Shown: positions 9,542 through 18,663, numbered from the stretch's first letter. The stretch: DNA of 64,000 nt from Cyanobium sp. FGCU52 (GCA_024958715.1 JANWUS010000012.1:62001-126000); one strand, 5' to 3'. The notes: a model not told the origin generated them from the letters alone. Program-made: numbers and translations.

Positions 9542-10096
9542 TCACGGCGGATAGGGGCTCTGGGCGCCGCTGCCGTAACCGGCACCCCCATTGGAAGGGG
9601 GTGCGGAGCCGCCGAGGCTGCTGCCGAACACGTCGGGCAGATCACCCGTGCGCAGCGGCACGATCGGGCTCTGGTCCTCGAGCAGCACGTTTGCCGTGTT
9701 CTCGATGGCGCTGCCGTCCCAGACGATCGTTTGATCGGGGAACCCCAGCCCCATCACCCGGCTGCCATCGCCGCCACCCATGGCGATGCCGAAGAAGTCG
9801 GTGATCTGGTGGGTGATGTCGATGCCGCGGGCGTAGGGCGAGGTCCAGGCGTAGAACTGCCGGGTCATCAGTTCGGGCACGGTGGTGACCGCCCCGCAGC
9901 GGGTGACCTCCACCGGAGCGGCCGGCGGGCCGCCGGCGGCCATCGGCGGTGCCTCCAGGGTGGTGGTGCAGAGGATGGGCCCCGCCAGCAGGGGCAGGGG
10001 GGATGCCAGTACGGCCAGGGCGGGGATGGCGACCAGGGTGGCAGCGGGGACCCGGAGCGGGGCCCGGGTGAACGCCGGGAGGAGACGGGGCATCAC
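9542..10096 (-). CDS. Exported protein of unknown function
   Basis: 184 residues. An N-terminal signal peptide is evident (basic start MMPRLLPAFTR, then an Ala/Leu-rich core ending near PLLAGP). The mature part has two cysteines spaced about 23 residues (LCTTTL and RCGAVTT), a central region (PELMTRQFYAWTSPYARGID) and a Gly/Ser/Pro-rich tail. I recognise this style from cyanobacterial conserved exported proteins but know no function. It is divergent from pyrE with about 80 bases between. Confidence 0.75.
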   Translation of the reverse strand: MMPRLLPAFTRAPLRVPAATLVAIPALAVLASPLPLLAGPILCTTTLEAPPMAAGGPPAAPVEVTRCGAVTTVPELMTRQFYAWTSPYARGIDITHQITDFFGIAMGGGDGSRVMGLGFPDQTIVWDGSAIENTANVLLEDQSPIVPLRTGDLPDVFGSSLGGSAPPSNGGAGYGSGAQSPYPP

Positions 10097-10178
10097 GGCA
10101 GCGGCAACGACCGACGGAACCAGGTGGGACGCAAACTAGCCACCTCAGGCGCCTGCCACCACGTTGCCCCGCCCTCCG

Positions 10179-10769
10179 ATGGTTCTCCCGCCCGCCGATC
10201 CCGCCGCCCGGCGCTCCACCCTGCTGGAGCTGCTGGCCGCACGGGCCTACCGCCACGGCAGCTTCACCCTGGCCTCGGGCCGCACCAGCCACCATTACGT
10301 GAACTGCAAACCGGTGAGCCTCAGCGGCCTGGGGCTCGCCCTGCTGGGCAGCCAGCTGCTCGAGCTCGTGGAGGCCAACGCGGTGGCCGTGGCCGGTCTG
10401 ACCCTGGGGGCCGATCCGCTGGTGAGCGCTGTGGCGATGCAGGCCGCCCTGGAGGGCCGCGGGCTCGATGCCCTGATCGTGCGCAAGGAGGCCAAGGGCC
10501 ATGGCACCGGGGCCTGGCTGGAGGGCCCCCTGCCACCGGCCGGCAGCCGCATCACGGTGCTGGAAGACGTGGTGACCACCGGCGGCTCGGCCTTGAAGGC
10601 TGTGACGCAGCTGCGCGAGGCCGGCTTCCTGATTGAGCGTGTGGCGGCGATCGTCGACCGCCAGGAAGGGGGGCGGGAGGCGATGGAGGCGGCGGGCCTC
10701 GATCTGCAGAGCCTGTTCCTGCTTGAGGAGGTGGCGGAGCGCTCCGCCGCCCGGGAGGGGCGCTCATGA
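10179..10769 (+). CDS. pyrE: Orotate phosphoribosyltransferase
   Basis: 196 residues from ATG 10179; a TTG at 10164 is also in frame. PyrE makes orotidine 5'-monophosphate from orotate and PRPP. The PRPP-binding motif [12 protein letters not shown] is at 127-138, the flexible catalytic loop has [10 protein letters not shown] (102-111), and [18 protein letters not shown] is typical of the N-terminus. It overlaps ygfZ by four bases (ATGA), suggesting translational coupling. Confidence 0.96.
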   Translation: MVLPPADPAARRSTLLELLAARAYRHGSFTLASGRTSHHYVNCKPVSLSGLGLALLGSQLLELVEANAVAVAGLTLGADPLVSAVAMQAALEGRGLDALIVRKEAKGHGTGAWLEGPLPPAGSRITVLEDVVTTGGSALKAVTQLREAGFLIERVAAIVDRQEGGREAMEAAGLDLQSLFLLEEVAERSAAREGRS

Positions 10770-11755
10770 CCCCCTCCTCGCCTGCGGATGTGCCGTGGGA
10801 CTGGCGGCCCGCGGTGCCTTCCGTGCTGGAGCGCGCGGCCAGCGTGCTGCGCCTGGAGGGTCCGGACACCCTGCGGGTCCTTCACGGCCAGACCAGCCAG
10901 GCCCTGGCGCTGGCGCGGCCGGGTGAGCGGCTGGCCACCTGCTGCATCGGCCCCACGGCGCGGCTGCGGGCCCTGGCCCAGGTGCTGGTCGACGACCAGG
11001 GGGCCTGGCTGGTGGTGGAGGCCGGCGATGCCGCCGCGGTGCACACCGCCCTCGATCGGGTGCTGTTTCCCGCCGATGCCGTGCGCCTGGGGCCGCCGGA
11101 GGCCGTGCGGAGCCTGGAGGTTCTGGGCCCCGACACCAGCGCGGCCGCCCCGGAGGATCCCGGCTCCTGGCACAGCCTGGACGACGGCAGCGGCTGGCGC
11201 CTGGACGACGGCCGCCTGCTGCTGCGCGATGCGGCCGGACTGCCGGTCGAGCTGGCGACCCTGCCGCTGCTCAGGGCCGGGGAGGTGGAGCGCTGGCGGA
11301 TCCAGCTGGGGCTGCCGGCGGTGCCGGGCGAGATCAACGAGGAGGTGAACCCCTTCGAGCTGGGCCTGGCGGAGCGGGTGCGGCTCGACAAGGGCTGCTA
11401 CGTGGGCCAGGAAACCCTCGCCAAGCTGGCCACCTACGACGGCGTGAAGCAGCAGCTGCGCCGCTGGTTCCTCGCCGACCCGGGGGGAACCCTGCCCGCT
11501 CCGGAGCCCGGCACGGTGCTGCGCGCTGACGGCGGTGAACGGGCCGGCAGCGTGACCTCGATCCTGCGGCTCGAGAACGACACCGAGGGCTGGGGCGGCT
11601 GGATCGGCCTGGCGCTGGTGCGCCGCGGCGCCCTGGAGGCGCCCCGGTTGCGGGCCGGCGAAGGGGGCGCGGAGCTCAGCCTGTCGATCCCTGAGCGCTT
11701 CGTCGCCCCCCCGGTGGGTGCCGGCGGCCAGGGGGGCCCTCAGACCCGGTCCTGA
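10766..11755 (+). CDS. ygfZ: Folate-binding YgfZ/GcvT-like iron-sulfur maintenance protein
   Basis: 329 residues, starting at an ATGA overlap with pyrE. YgfZ-type proteins bind tetrahydrofolate and help keep some Fe-S enzymes active, including MiaB-like enzymes. The diagnostic motif [10 protein letters not shown] is near residues 207-216, preceded by [12 protein letters not shown]. The N-terminal [11 protein letters not shown] segment is the start of the GcvT-like fold. It converges on the TM0106-type nuclease gene with a 16-base overlap. Confidence 0.92.
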   Translation: MTPSSPADVPWDWRPAVPSVLERAASVLRLEGPDTLRVLHGQTSQALALARPGERLATCCIGPTARLRALAQVLVDDQGAWLVVEAGDAAAVHTALDRVLFPADAVRLGPPEAVRSLEVLGPDTSAAAPEDPGSWHSLDDGSGWRLDDGRLLLRDAAGLPVELATLPLLRAGEVERWRIQLGLPAVPGEINEEVNPFELGLAERVRLDKGCYVGQETLAKLATYDGVKQQLRRWFLADPGGTLPAPEPGTVLRADGGERAGSVTSILRLENDTEGWGGWIGLALVRRGALEAPRLRAGEGGAELSLSIPERFVAPPVGAGGQGGPQTRS

Positions 11756-13248
11756 TCCAGGAGCCAGCGGGCCACCGCCCAGGTGGCCAGGCAGTCGTCG
11801 TGGTTGTAGCGGAAGATCCGCCGCAGCTGCTCGGCGCCGGCCCGCCGGCCCGGGCGGCGCGGGCCGGCCCCGGGGTCGTGGCACCAGCGGCGCCACTGCC
11901 GCCACCACAGCAGGCAGCGGGCGCCGTCGACGCCGCGCTGGCGCCAGCGGAAACCCAGCCAGCCGGCCACGGCCTTGAGCCCGTAGCTGTTCACCGGCAG
12001 CAGCCAGTGGCGCCGCAGCCGCACGTGCACGTCGATCAGCCGGGCCTTGAGGCGGGCCCGCTCCGCCTCGGGCGCGCCCTGGCGTTCCGCCAGGCGCAGG
12101 AGGCCGAGGGCCTCGGTCTCGCCCCAGTGCAGCAGCGGCCAGTCGGGGTAACGGGCCAGCAGGCGCCGCAGCCGCGCCCACAGCCGCGCCTCGCCGTGCT
12201 CCTGCAGGGCCAGCAGCGGCTGATAGCGGCCGGGATCCTCGGCCGCCGTGGGCCAGTGCCCGCGGGGATCGCGGGGATCGCGGGGAAGGATCAGAAGGCC
12301 ATGGAGGAAATCGTCGCGAGCATCGGGATCCGACTCGATGTCGTAGAGCAGCACCCCCGGCGCCGTCGCCAGCTCCGGCAGGGCCGGGCCCCGGGCCTCC
12401 GGACGCCGCAGCGCCCGGCCCTGCTGCTGCACCCGGGCCTGGGCCACCAGCTGGGGCGCCACCTCGCGATGCTGCTCCCCGTGCACCGCCAGCGCCTCCG
12501 CCAGGGCGGCGGGGTCGGCGGCGGCCAGCTGGGGCAGGCTGTCGACGCCGAGGGCCACCAGCAGTTCCCGGCGGCGGCCGCCGATGCCGCTCACCTCGCT
12601 GAGATGGCCCTCCGCCGCGGCCTCGGCGTCGCAGATCCCCCGCCAGCAGCAGAGGGTGCATTTCTTGCGGTCGCTGGTGAGCGGCGGCGGCGAGGAGCGC
12701 GCCAGGTCGGCCGCGAGGCGCTGGAGGGCCTCATCGAGCTGGCGCGGCAGGCTCCCCCCCAGGGCGAGGCGTTCCCGCTCCAGGCCGCGGCCCGCACCGG
12801 CCACCACCAGCCCGTGGGGCACCTCGGTCCCCTGGTGCTCCGCCAGGAGACGGCCCCACAGCATCAGCTGCAGGCGGTGCTCGCGCGTGAGGTTGCGGCC
12901 CTGGCGGGCCAGCACCGGGCGGTAGGCATGGGCCCCCCAGCGGCTGCTGCCCTCCACCCGCTCCAGCAACGGCGGATGGGCTTCCAGCTTCAGCCCGTCG
13001 GGTCCACGGCCCCGCAGGCGCAGGCCCACCACGCCGGGCGCGCCGGCGGCGGCGGCAGGCTCGCCCCGCCCCGGCCGCTCGGGAAGCAGGGTCTGGAAGC
13101 CCCGCAGCTGGTCGTCGAGGGCCAGGGCGCGATGGGCGCTCCACTGCCGCTGATGCGACGGACCGTGGCGATCGAGCCAGGCGCGGCGGCGGCAGCGCAG
13201 CCAGCTGCGCAGCAGGCGGTCGTTGAGCGGAGGGGAGGAAGCGGGCAC
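11740..13248 (-). CDS. TM0106 family RecB-like putative nuclease
   Basis: 502 residues. The N-terminal half is RecB-nuclease-like with a cysteine cluster KKCTLCCWRGICD (about 193-206), reminiscent of the Fe-S-anchored nucleases. A helix-hairpin-like SGIGGRRRELLVALGV follows. The C-terminal half is RNase H/DEDD-like: LLYDIESDPDARDDF (first acidic motif) and RYNHDDCLATWAV (last acidic motif). This domain order is the TM0106 family. Its biological role is not established; DNA repair or processing is the usual guess. Confidence 0.85.
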   Translation of the reverse strand: MPASSPPLNDRLLRSWLRCRRRAWLDRHGPSHQRQWSAHRALALDDQLRGFQTLLPERPGRGEPAAAAGAPGVVGLRLRGRGPDGLKLEAHPPLLERVEGSSRWGAHAYRPVLARQGRNLTREHRLQLMLWGRLLAEHQGTEVPHGLVVAGAGRGLERERLALGGSLPRQLDEALQRLAADLARSSPPPLTSDRKKCTLCCWRGICDAEAAAEGHLSEVSGIGGRRRELLVALGVDSLPQLAAADPAALAEALAVHGEQHREVAPQLVAQARVQQQGRALRRPEARGPALPELATAPGVLLYDIESDPDARDDFLHGLLILPRDPRDPRGHWPTAAEDPGRYQPLLALQEHGEARLWARLRRLLARYPDWPLLHWGETEALGLLRLAERQGAPEAERARLKARLIDVHVRLRRHWLLPVNSYGLKAVAGWLGFRWRQRGVDGARCLLWWRQWRRWCHDPGAGPRRPGRRAGAEQLRRIFRYNHDDCLATWAVARWLLDQDRV

Positions 13249-13356
13249 AGGGCGACGCTAGGGCGGCGCCGGTGGCCTGCCCGAGGGCCGGCACCTTGGC
13301 GCGCTCAGGGGGTGGGAGCGGCTGCTAACACCAGCCCATCTCTTCCTGCCCTGCGC

Positions 13357-14826
13357 ATGGCCTCCGCCCCCCTGCCGCTGGCAGCCAGCCCGATCGCCTT
13401 CGGCACCGACGGCTGGCGGGGCATCCTCGGCGTGGACATCACGGTGGAGCGCCTGCTGCCGGTGGCGGCGGCCGCGGCCCGGGAACTGGCGGCCAGCGCG
13501 CCGGGCGACCTGCGCTCGCGCGAGGTGGTAATCGGCTACGACCGCCGCTTCCTGGCCCCGGAACTGGCCGAGGCCATCGCCAGCGCCGTGCGCGGTGCCG
13601 ATCTCGAGCCGCTGCTCTCCAGTTCCCCCACCCCCACCCCGGCCTCCAGCTGGGCGGTGGTGGAGCGCCGGGCCCTGGGGGCCCTGGTGATCACCGCCAG
13701 CCACAACCCGCCTGAATGGCTGGGGCTGAAGATCAAGGGCCCGTTCGGCGGTTCGGTGGAGGGCGACTTCACCCAGCGGGTGGAGCGGCGCCTGGAGGCC
13801 GGGGGCATCAGCGTGCCGATCCCCGGCGAGACCCCCCGCTTCGATGCCCTGGGCAGCTACGTGGCCGGGCTGCGCAGCCGGGTGGACACGGCCGCCCTGG
13901 CGGCGGGCCTGGAGCGGCTGGGGCTGCGGGTGATCGTGGATCCGATGCACGGCTCGGCCGCCGGCGTGCTGCCTTCCCTGCTGGGGGAGGAGGCGCTGGC
14001 CTCGGGCGCGATCCGCGAGATCCGCTCGCAGCGCGATCCCCTGTTCGGCGGCCATCCGCCCGAGCCGCTGGCGCCCTACCTGCAGGAGCTGATCGCCGCG
14101 GTGAAGGAGAGCACCGCCGCCGGCCGGCCGGCGATGGGGATCGTGTTCGACGGCGACGGCGACCGCATCGCCGCGGTGGACGAGAACGGGCGGTTCTGCA
14201 GCACCCAGCTGCTGATGCCCCTGTTCATCGACCACCTGGCCCGGGCCAGGGGGCTGGGCGGCACGGTGATCAAGACCGTGAGCGGCTCCGACCTGATGCG
14301 GCTGGTGGCGGAGGATCTGGGCCGGCCCGTGCTGGAAATGCCCGTGGGCTTCAAGTACATCGCCGCCGAGATGCTGAGAGGGGACGTGCTGGTGGGCGGC
14401 GAGGAATCGGGCGGGGTGGGATTCGGCATGCACCTGCCGGAGCGCGATGCCCCCTTCGCCGCCCTGCTGCTGATCGAGGCGCTGGTGGAGGGAGGCGTGC
14501 CGCTGGGTGAACGCATCGATGCCCTGCAGGCCCGCTGCGGCGGCGCCACGGCCTACGACCGCCTCGACCTGCGCCTGGCGGACATGGCGGCCCGTGGGCG
14601 GCTGGAGCAGCACCTGGCCCGGACGCCTCCGGACGAGGTGGCCGGCGTGCCGGTGCAGGAGCGGATCACCACCGACGGCCTGAAGCTGCGGCTGGGGCCC
14701 GGCCACTGGCTGATGCTGCGCTTCTCCGGCACCGAACCCCTGCTGCGGCTCTACTGCGAGGCCCCCGACGAGGGGCGGGTCGCCGCGGTGCTGGCCTGGG
14801 CGCGCCAGCTGGCGGAGGGCATCTGA
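13357..14826 (+). CDS. Phosphoglucomutase/phosphomannomutase family protein
   Basis: 489 residues from ATG 13357. Members interconvert hexose-1- and hexose-6-phosphates. The four domain signatures are present: FGTDGWRG at the N-terminus, the phosphoserine loop TASHNPPEW (about 112-120), the metal loop DGDGDR (265-270), the sugar-binding GGEESGG (about 348-354) and RFSGTEPLLR (about 455-464). Sugar specificity is not set by what I can see. rdgB starts two bases after its stop, so the two probably share a transcript. Confidence 0.93.
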   Translation: MASAPLPLAASPIAFGTDGWRGILGVDITVERLLPVAAAAARELAASAPGDLRSREVVIGYDRRFLAPELAEAIASAVRGADLEPLLSSSPTPTPASSWAVVERRALGALVITASHNPPEWLGLKIKGPFGGSVEGDFTQRVERRLEAGGISVPIPGETPRFDALGSYVAGLRSRVDTAALAAGLERLGLRVIVDPMHGSAAGVLPSLLGEEALASGAIREIRSQRDPLFGGHPPEPLAPYLQELIAAVKESTAAGRPAMGIVFDGDGDRIAAVDENGRFCSTQLLMPLFIDHLARARGLGGTVIKTVSGSDLMRLVAEDLGRPVLEMPVGFKYIAAEMLRGDVLVGGEESGGVGFGMHLPERDAPFAALLLIEALVEGGVPLGERIDALQARCGGATAYDRLDLRLADMAARGRLEQHLARTPPDEVAGVPVQERITTDGLKLRLGPGHWLMLRFSGTEPLLRLYCEAPDEGRVAAVLAWARQLAEGI

Positions 14827-14827
14827 G

Positions 14828-15421
14828 ATGAGCGTGCTCGTGATCGCCAGCGGCAATGCCGGCAAGGTGCGGGAGTTCGCCCACCTGCTGGAAGCCCTGC
14901 CCCTGGAGGTGCGGGCGATGCCCGAAGGGATGGAGGTGGAGGAAACGGGCCACACCTTCGCCGAGAACGCACGGCAGAAGGCCACGGCGGTGGCCCGGGC
15001 CACCGGCTGCTGGGCCCTGGCCGACGACTCGGGCCTGGCCGTCGACGCCCTCGGCGGTGCTCCCGGCGTGCACTCCGCCCGCTACGCCGACAGCGATGCC
15101 GCCCGGATCGAGCGCCTGCTCACCGAGATGGAAGGAGCCCCGGAGCGCGGCGCCTGCTTCGTCTGCGCCCTCGCCGTGGCCGATCCCCAGGGGGTGGTGC
15201 GGCTGGAGGTGGAGGGCCGCTGCCCGGGCACGATCCTGGAAGCGCCCCGCGGCACGGGCGGCTTCGGCTACGACCCGGTGTTCGAGGTGGCCGGCACCGG
15301 CCGCAGCTTCGCCGAGATGGCGAAGGAGGAGAAGGCCCGCCTGGGCCATCGGGGTCTGGCCTTCGCGTCCCTGGCACCGCAGCTCGCGGAGCTGCTGGGC
15401 TCGGAGGGAGCGGCAGGCTGA
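14828..15421 (+). CDS. rdgB: Non-canonical purine NTP pyrophosphatase (RdgB/HAM1)
   Basis: 197 residues. The enzyme hydrolyses dITP/XTP to monophosphates so that deaminated purines do not enter nucleic acid. Seen are ASGNAGKVREF (7-17), the family's ETGHTFAENARQKA, the catalytic ADDSGLAVDALGGAPGVHSA, and the C-terminal GFGYDPVFEV with LGHRGLAF. Length is normal. It is directly behind the phosphohexomutase and its stop abuts that of the opposing YciI-like gene. Confidence 0.96.
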   Translation: MSVLVIASGNAGKVREFAHLLEALPLEVRAMPEGMEVEETGHTFAENARQKATAVARATGCWALADDSGLAVDALGGAPGVHSARYADSDAARIERLLTEMEGAPERGACFVCALAVADPQGVVRLEVEGRCPGTILEAPRGTGGFGYDPVFEVAGTGRSFAEMAKEEKARLGHRGLAFASLAPQLAELLGSEGAAG

Positions 15422-15736
15422 TCAGCCCGGCCCGGGCATCCCCGCCACCCCCAGGTCCCCCACCGAGGGCACCCAGCGGTGCAGGCGCCAGTCCACGGCG
15501 CCGCTGCACACCATCGGGTCCTGGCGCACCAGGGCTTCGGCCGCCGCGTGGTCGTCGGCCTCCAGCAGCAGCAGGCCACCGCCCCCGGGGCGGTCGGCGC
15601 CATCCACCAGGTAGCCGCTGGCCATGCGAACACCCCGGGCCCTCTGCTCCTCCACCCAGGCCCGGTGGGCCGCCAGATGGGGCCGCATCTCGCCGTAGGG
15701 GCGCAGGAAGGTTTCGGTCTTCACGAACCAGGGCAC
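15422..15736 (-). CDS. YciI-like protein
   Basis: About 104 residues if GTG 15736 is used, giving VPWFVKTETFLRPYGEMRPH, which matches the usual start of YciI-type proteins; the frame is open to 15829 but the extra residues are Ala/Arg-rich and overlap the next gene's ribosome site. The family is a small ferredoxin-like fold with a conserved His and Asp, related to muconolactone isomerases; cellular role unknown. LVDGADRPGGGGLLLLEADD and the C-terminal DPMVCSGAVDWRLHRW fit. Confidence 0.8.
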   Translation of the reverse strand: MPWFVKTETFLRPYGEMRPHLAAHRAWVEEQRARGVRMASGYLVDGADRPGGGGLLLLEADDHAAAEALVRQDPMVCSGAVDWRLHRWVPSVGDLGVAGMPGPG

Positions 15737-15827
15737 GGAATCCACCGCCGCACCCCCCCAGCCTGCCGCCACCGCCCGGGCGGCGGCGGCGCTGCTGCAG
15801 GCTGGAGGGGAGCGCCCTCGTCCTGCC

Positions 15828-16652
15828 ATGAAGCTGCACCGCTACGCCGACGCCGGGGGGGCGACCCACTACGCGATCGAGCACGGCGAGGGCAGCCTGG
15901 AGCGGCTGCTGGGCGATCCCTTCGGGCCGGAGCCCCTGCGGCCCAGCGGCGAACTCGCCCTGCCGGCCCGCCATCTGGCACCGGTGCAGCCCCGGGCGAT
16001 CCTCTGCATCGGCGTCAACTACCGCCGCCACGCGGCCGAGTTCGGCTCCGCCATCCCCCAGCGCCCCGTGCTGTTCATGAAGGCCCCCTCCGCCCTGCAG
16101 CACCCTGGGGAGCCGATCGAGCTGCCCACCGCCCTGGCCAGCGAAGCGGTGGACTACGAGGGGGAGCTGGCGGTGGTGATCGGACGCCGCTGCAAGAACG
16201 TGAGCGCCTCCGAGGCCCTGGAGGCGGTGCTGGGCTACACCTGCGCCAACGACGTGAGCGCCCGCGACTGGCAGAAGCGCCCCGAACTGGGCGGCGGCCA
16301 GTGGTGCCGCGGCAAGACCTTCGACACCTTCGCCCCCCTGGGCCCAGCCCTGGCGACCCCGGCCGCGATCGCCGACCCCAACGCCCTGGGGCTGCGCACC
16401 GAGGTGAACGGCGAGCTGCGGCAGGAGGCCAGCACCGCCGACATGATCTTCCCGGTGGCCGACCTGATCGCCTTCCTCTCGGGCAGCACCACGCTGGAGG
16501 CGGGCACCGTGATCCTCACCGGCACCCCCAGCGGCGTGGGCATGGGCTCCGATCCGCCGCGCTGGCTGAAGCCAGGCGACAGCGTGAGCGTGACGATCGA
16601 GGGGATCGGCACGCTCACCAACCCGGTGGTGCTGGAGCGGGGCGCCGGTTGA
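15828..16652 (+). CDS. Fumarylacetoacetate hydrolase family protein
   Basis: 274 residues. The FAH C-terminal domain is complete: CIGVNYRRHAAEFG, LFMKAPSALQHPGEPIELP, the metal ligands in VDYEGELAVVIG (about 109-119), YTCANDVSARDWQ, GKTFDTFAPLGP and LTGTPSGVGMG. The family cleaves or decarboxylates acylpyruvates and related diketo acids with a divalent metal. Substrate here is unknown. Its 3' end overlaps the remains of a PIN-domain gene, and it borders the toxin-antitoxin patch. Confidence 0.9.
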   Translation: MKLHRYADAGGATHYAIEHGEGSLERLLGDPFGPEPLRPSGELALPARHLAPVQPRAILCIGVNYRRHAAEFGSAIPQRPVLFMKAPSALQHPGEPIELPTALASEAVDYEGELAVVIGRRCKNVSASEALEAVLGYTCANDVSARDWQKRPELGGGQWCRGKTFDTFAPLGPALATPAAIADPNALGLRTEVNGELRQEASTADMIFPVADLIAFLSGSTTLEAGTVILTGTPSGVGMGSDPPRWLKPGDSVSVTIEGIGTLTNPVVLERGAG

Positions 16653-16872
16653 GAGCGGCGCGATCACCGAGCAGATCGGCGTAGCGCTGGTTGAGTTCAG
16701 CAATCCGGGCGTCATCCTCGGCAAGCAGGTTGATCGCCTCGATGCCGGGCTGGCTGACGGCCCCAAGCAGGTGGTTCTGAGCGGCCAGGATGCGGGGATG
16801 GCCTGGATCACCCAGCAGCCAGAGCACGTCGGCGATGCTGATCGGCGAGGTGATCAGCGGGCGGCGTTCTGA
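16615..16872 (-). pseudogene. Remnant of a PIN-domain (VapC-type) toxin
   Basis: In one frame on the minus strand, from a stop at 16873 to a stop at 16615, the translation contains PLITSPISIADVLWLLGDPG, PRILAAQNHLL, and AEDDARIAELNQRYADLLGD, which look like the middle and late part of a PIN toxin (compare the intact toxin at 19762, with TCPITENAVLRILGHPRYP). Both the N-terminal catalytic Asp region and the C-terminal acidic residues are missing, and no ATG opens it (a GTG at 16827 exists). It is squeezed between the fumarylacetoacetase-family gene and a truncated membrane gene. I read it as a decayed fragment. Confidence 0.55.
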
Positions 16873-17177
16873 TCAAAGAAGGCCGCCACCGCCAGCTCTC
16901 GGCAGAGGCGGGCGCGGCTTTTCAGCTGAGGGTCATGGGGCCCCAGCTCCACGGCGATCTGCAGCAGCGGCAGGCCGAGCAGGGCGAAGAGGGCGCCATT
17001 GATCAGGGAGCCGGCCACCCGCAGCGGCCAGGTGGGATCCAGCAGCTGCAGAGGGAAAAGGGCGGGCACCACCAAAGAGGCGAACAGCAGGAACAGCACC
17101 AGTGCCACCACGCTCAGCCCCGGGGCGGAGAAAAGCACGGGGCTGCCGGAGCGGGATGGTTCGGAGCTGGGGGGCAT
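16854..17177 (-). CDS. Truncated HpsJ-like membrane protein
   Basis: 107 residues from ATG 17177. Two hydrophobic helices are seen (SVVALVLFLLFASLVVPALF and LINGALFALLGLPLLQIAV) separated by LQLLDPTWPLRVAGS, and LGPHDPQLKSRARLCRELA follows. This pattern resembles the N-terminus of HpsJ-like proteins that go with cyanobacterial exosortase/PEP-CTERM systems, which are usually about twice as long with more helices and a coiled coil. The reading ends abruptly in FDQNAAR next to the PIN remnant, so it is probably a 3'-truncated gene. A PEP-CTERM protein is its upstream neighbour on the same strand. Confidence 0.5.
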   Translation of the reverse strand: MPPSSEPSRSGSPVLFSAPGLSVVALVLFLLFASLVVPALFPLQLLDPTWPLRVAGSLINGALFALLGLPLLQIAVELGPHDPQLKSRARLCRELAVAAFFDQNAAR

Positions 17178-17270
17178 GGTGGGATGCAGGGGGAAGACCG
17201 CGGAGACAATCGGCAGAGGCAAGCTGCAGCGCGGCTGGCACAGCCGACGATCACCGCTGGCGGCTGCCAC

Positions 17271-17295
17271 AAAAATGCCCCGCCAATGGCGGGGC
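17271..17295 (-). terminator. Intrinsic terminator of the PEP-CTERM gene
   Basis: Read on the minus strand, GCCCCGCC-ATT-GGCGGGGC forms an 8-bp GC stem with a 3-base loop, followed by ATTTTT. It lies just downstream of the PEP-CTERM gene stop at 17318. Confidence 0.75.
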
Positions 17296-17317
17296 CATCA
17301 TGAAAATCGGGCTTGGT

Positions 17318-18019
17318 TCAGGGCTGGGGTGGCGTGATCGAAGGAGCGGCGATGCGCTTGCGGAGGCGGCGGCTCCAGCCGAAGGCGGCCCCAGCGCCGA
17401 GCAGCGGAAGGGGGCCTGGAACTGACGCAGAGGGACTTCCTAGAACCAGTTGTATCGTGTCTCCTGTACCAGCAAGAGTCCAGGTGCCAATCAGGCCAGA
17501 GTTGATCGTGAATCCAAGACTGGCCAGCGTTTGACCTGCGAACACTGAACTGCTAGCAATGGGTGCTCCTGAGCTATAGCCTGGCGAAATAGCAAAGAAA
17601 GGAGATATCCCAAATTCGGAACTAGTAAAATCAGGATCCCCAAGTAAAAGAGTAGACAATAAACTGGTGGAAGATCCGCTGTCAATGTTAACGGTTCCAT
17701 CGAAAGACTCTGGCCCGGTGACGCCATAGGCGTCGAGGAGTGATCCCGTTCCTGTGCAAATCCCCGCAAAAGCAGAACTAATGCCACCATTGAGAAGGCT
17801 AGTATCGATGCTACCGCAACCTACAGAAGCTAGAGGTGGTGACGAGGGCAGCGCTAAACTACCACTGGCTTGCACCACAACATCACCGCCAGATTCAAAG
17901 ATGTTGTAGGTGAGCACTGCCTTGGCCTGCTCCTGCCCAAGCAGCAGGGCGACTGGAGCAGCCAGCAACGGCGAAAGCCGCTTGCAGTAGTGAAACAGGG
18001 GCAGGAAAGGTTGTTTCAT
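17318..18019 (-). CDS. PEP-CTERM sorting-signal exported protein
   Basis: 233 residues from ATG 18019 (another ATG at 18049 adds ten residues). A signal peptide (MKQPFLPLFHYCKRLSP, then an Ala/Leu core ending QAKA) is followed by a Ser/Gly/Thr-rich mature region without a recognised fold, then the sorting tail: VPGPLPLLGAGAAFGWSRRL plus basic residues. This is the cyanobacterial form of PEP-CTERM, recognised and cut by exosortase during export to the surface. No exosortase is in the window, but a truncated HpsJ-like gene is next door. Base composition is more AT-rich than the backbone, suggesting acquisition. A clear terminator follows. Confidence 0.85.
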   Translation of the reverse strand: MKQPFLPLFHYCKRLSPLLAAPVALLLGQEQAKAVLTYNIFESGGDVVVQASGSLALPSSPPLASVGCGSIDTSLLNGGISSAFAGICTGTGSLLDAYGVTGPESFDGTVNIDSGSSTSLLSTLLLGDPDFTSSEFGISPFFAISPGYSSGAPIASSSVFAGQTLASLGFTINSGLIGTWTLAGTGDTIQLVLGSPSASVPGPLPLLGAGAAFGWSRRLRKRIAAPSITPPQP

Positions 18020-18216
18020 TGAAAATACGAAGTTCCTAAATTGCCTCATATTAAATCGCTTCGCTTGCGATTCAAGGGGGGTGGCCAGATTCTTGATTGG
18101 CACGCCGAGGCGTTCTTTGGCACGGCATGTTGCGCCGTTGCGCGTGGGGCGCCGCTGGCTCTGGAGTGATCCACCGGGTGTTGACGCCTTCAGCTGAACC
18201 CAGCGGTCCCGGCGGC

Positions 18217-18639
18217 TCAGCGCTGCTGCCAGGGATTGAGCAGTCGCACCCCTGTGGCCCTGAAATCTCCCAGGTTGCGCGTCGCTACCACCAGGTTGTG
18301 CACGAGGGCAGGGGCGGCGATCAGGCCGTCGCGAAAGGGCTGGGAATCCGGCCCATGCAGGGCCGCGCTGCGACGGGCCACAGCGGCATCCACCCCCAGG
18401 ATGCGGCCTGCAAAGGCGGGCAGTACGGCCCGCTCCAGCCACTGCCGCAGCAGAGCGCCCTGGGCTGGGTCGCGGCGTTCCATCAGCAGCACGCCAAGCT
18501 CCAGCTCGTGCAGCGTGATCGTGGCGTGGAAGAGGGTGTCGGGCTCCACCTGATCGGCCCAGGCCGCCACCCCCGGATCGGCCTTGCCCGCCTTGATCTT
18601 GCCCAGCTCGGAGACGAGGTTGGTATCGAGCAGGTCCAT
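18217..18639 (-). CDS. VapC/FitB-type PIN-domain toxin, apparently without an intact antitoxin
   Basis: 140 residues. PIN-domain ribonuclease signatures: MDLLDTNLVSELGK (first Asp), TITLHELELGVLL (Glu), the FRDGLIAAPALV region and VVATRNLGDF at the end. Such toxins cut RNA and are held by a cognate antitoxin usually encoded immediately upstream. Upstream on the same strand (18640-18880) I find no intact antitoxin; the only recognisable antitoxin sequence there reads on the opposite strand and is broken. It is either an orphan toxin or controlled from elsewhere. Confidence 0.85.
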   Translation of the reverse strand: MDLLDTNLVSELGKIKAGKADPGVAAWADQVEPDTLFHATITLHELELGVLLMERRDPAQGALLRQWLERAVLPAFAGRILGVDAAVARRSAALHGPDSQPFRDGLIAAPALVHNLVVATRNLGDFRATGVRLLNPWQQR

Positions 18640-18663
18640 CAGGGTGGCGGCGTTCGGCTGTCG

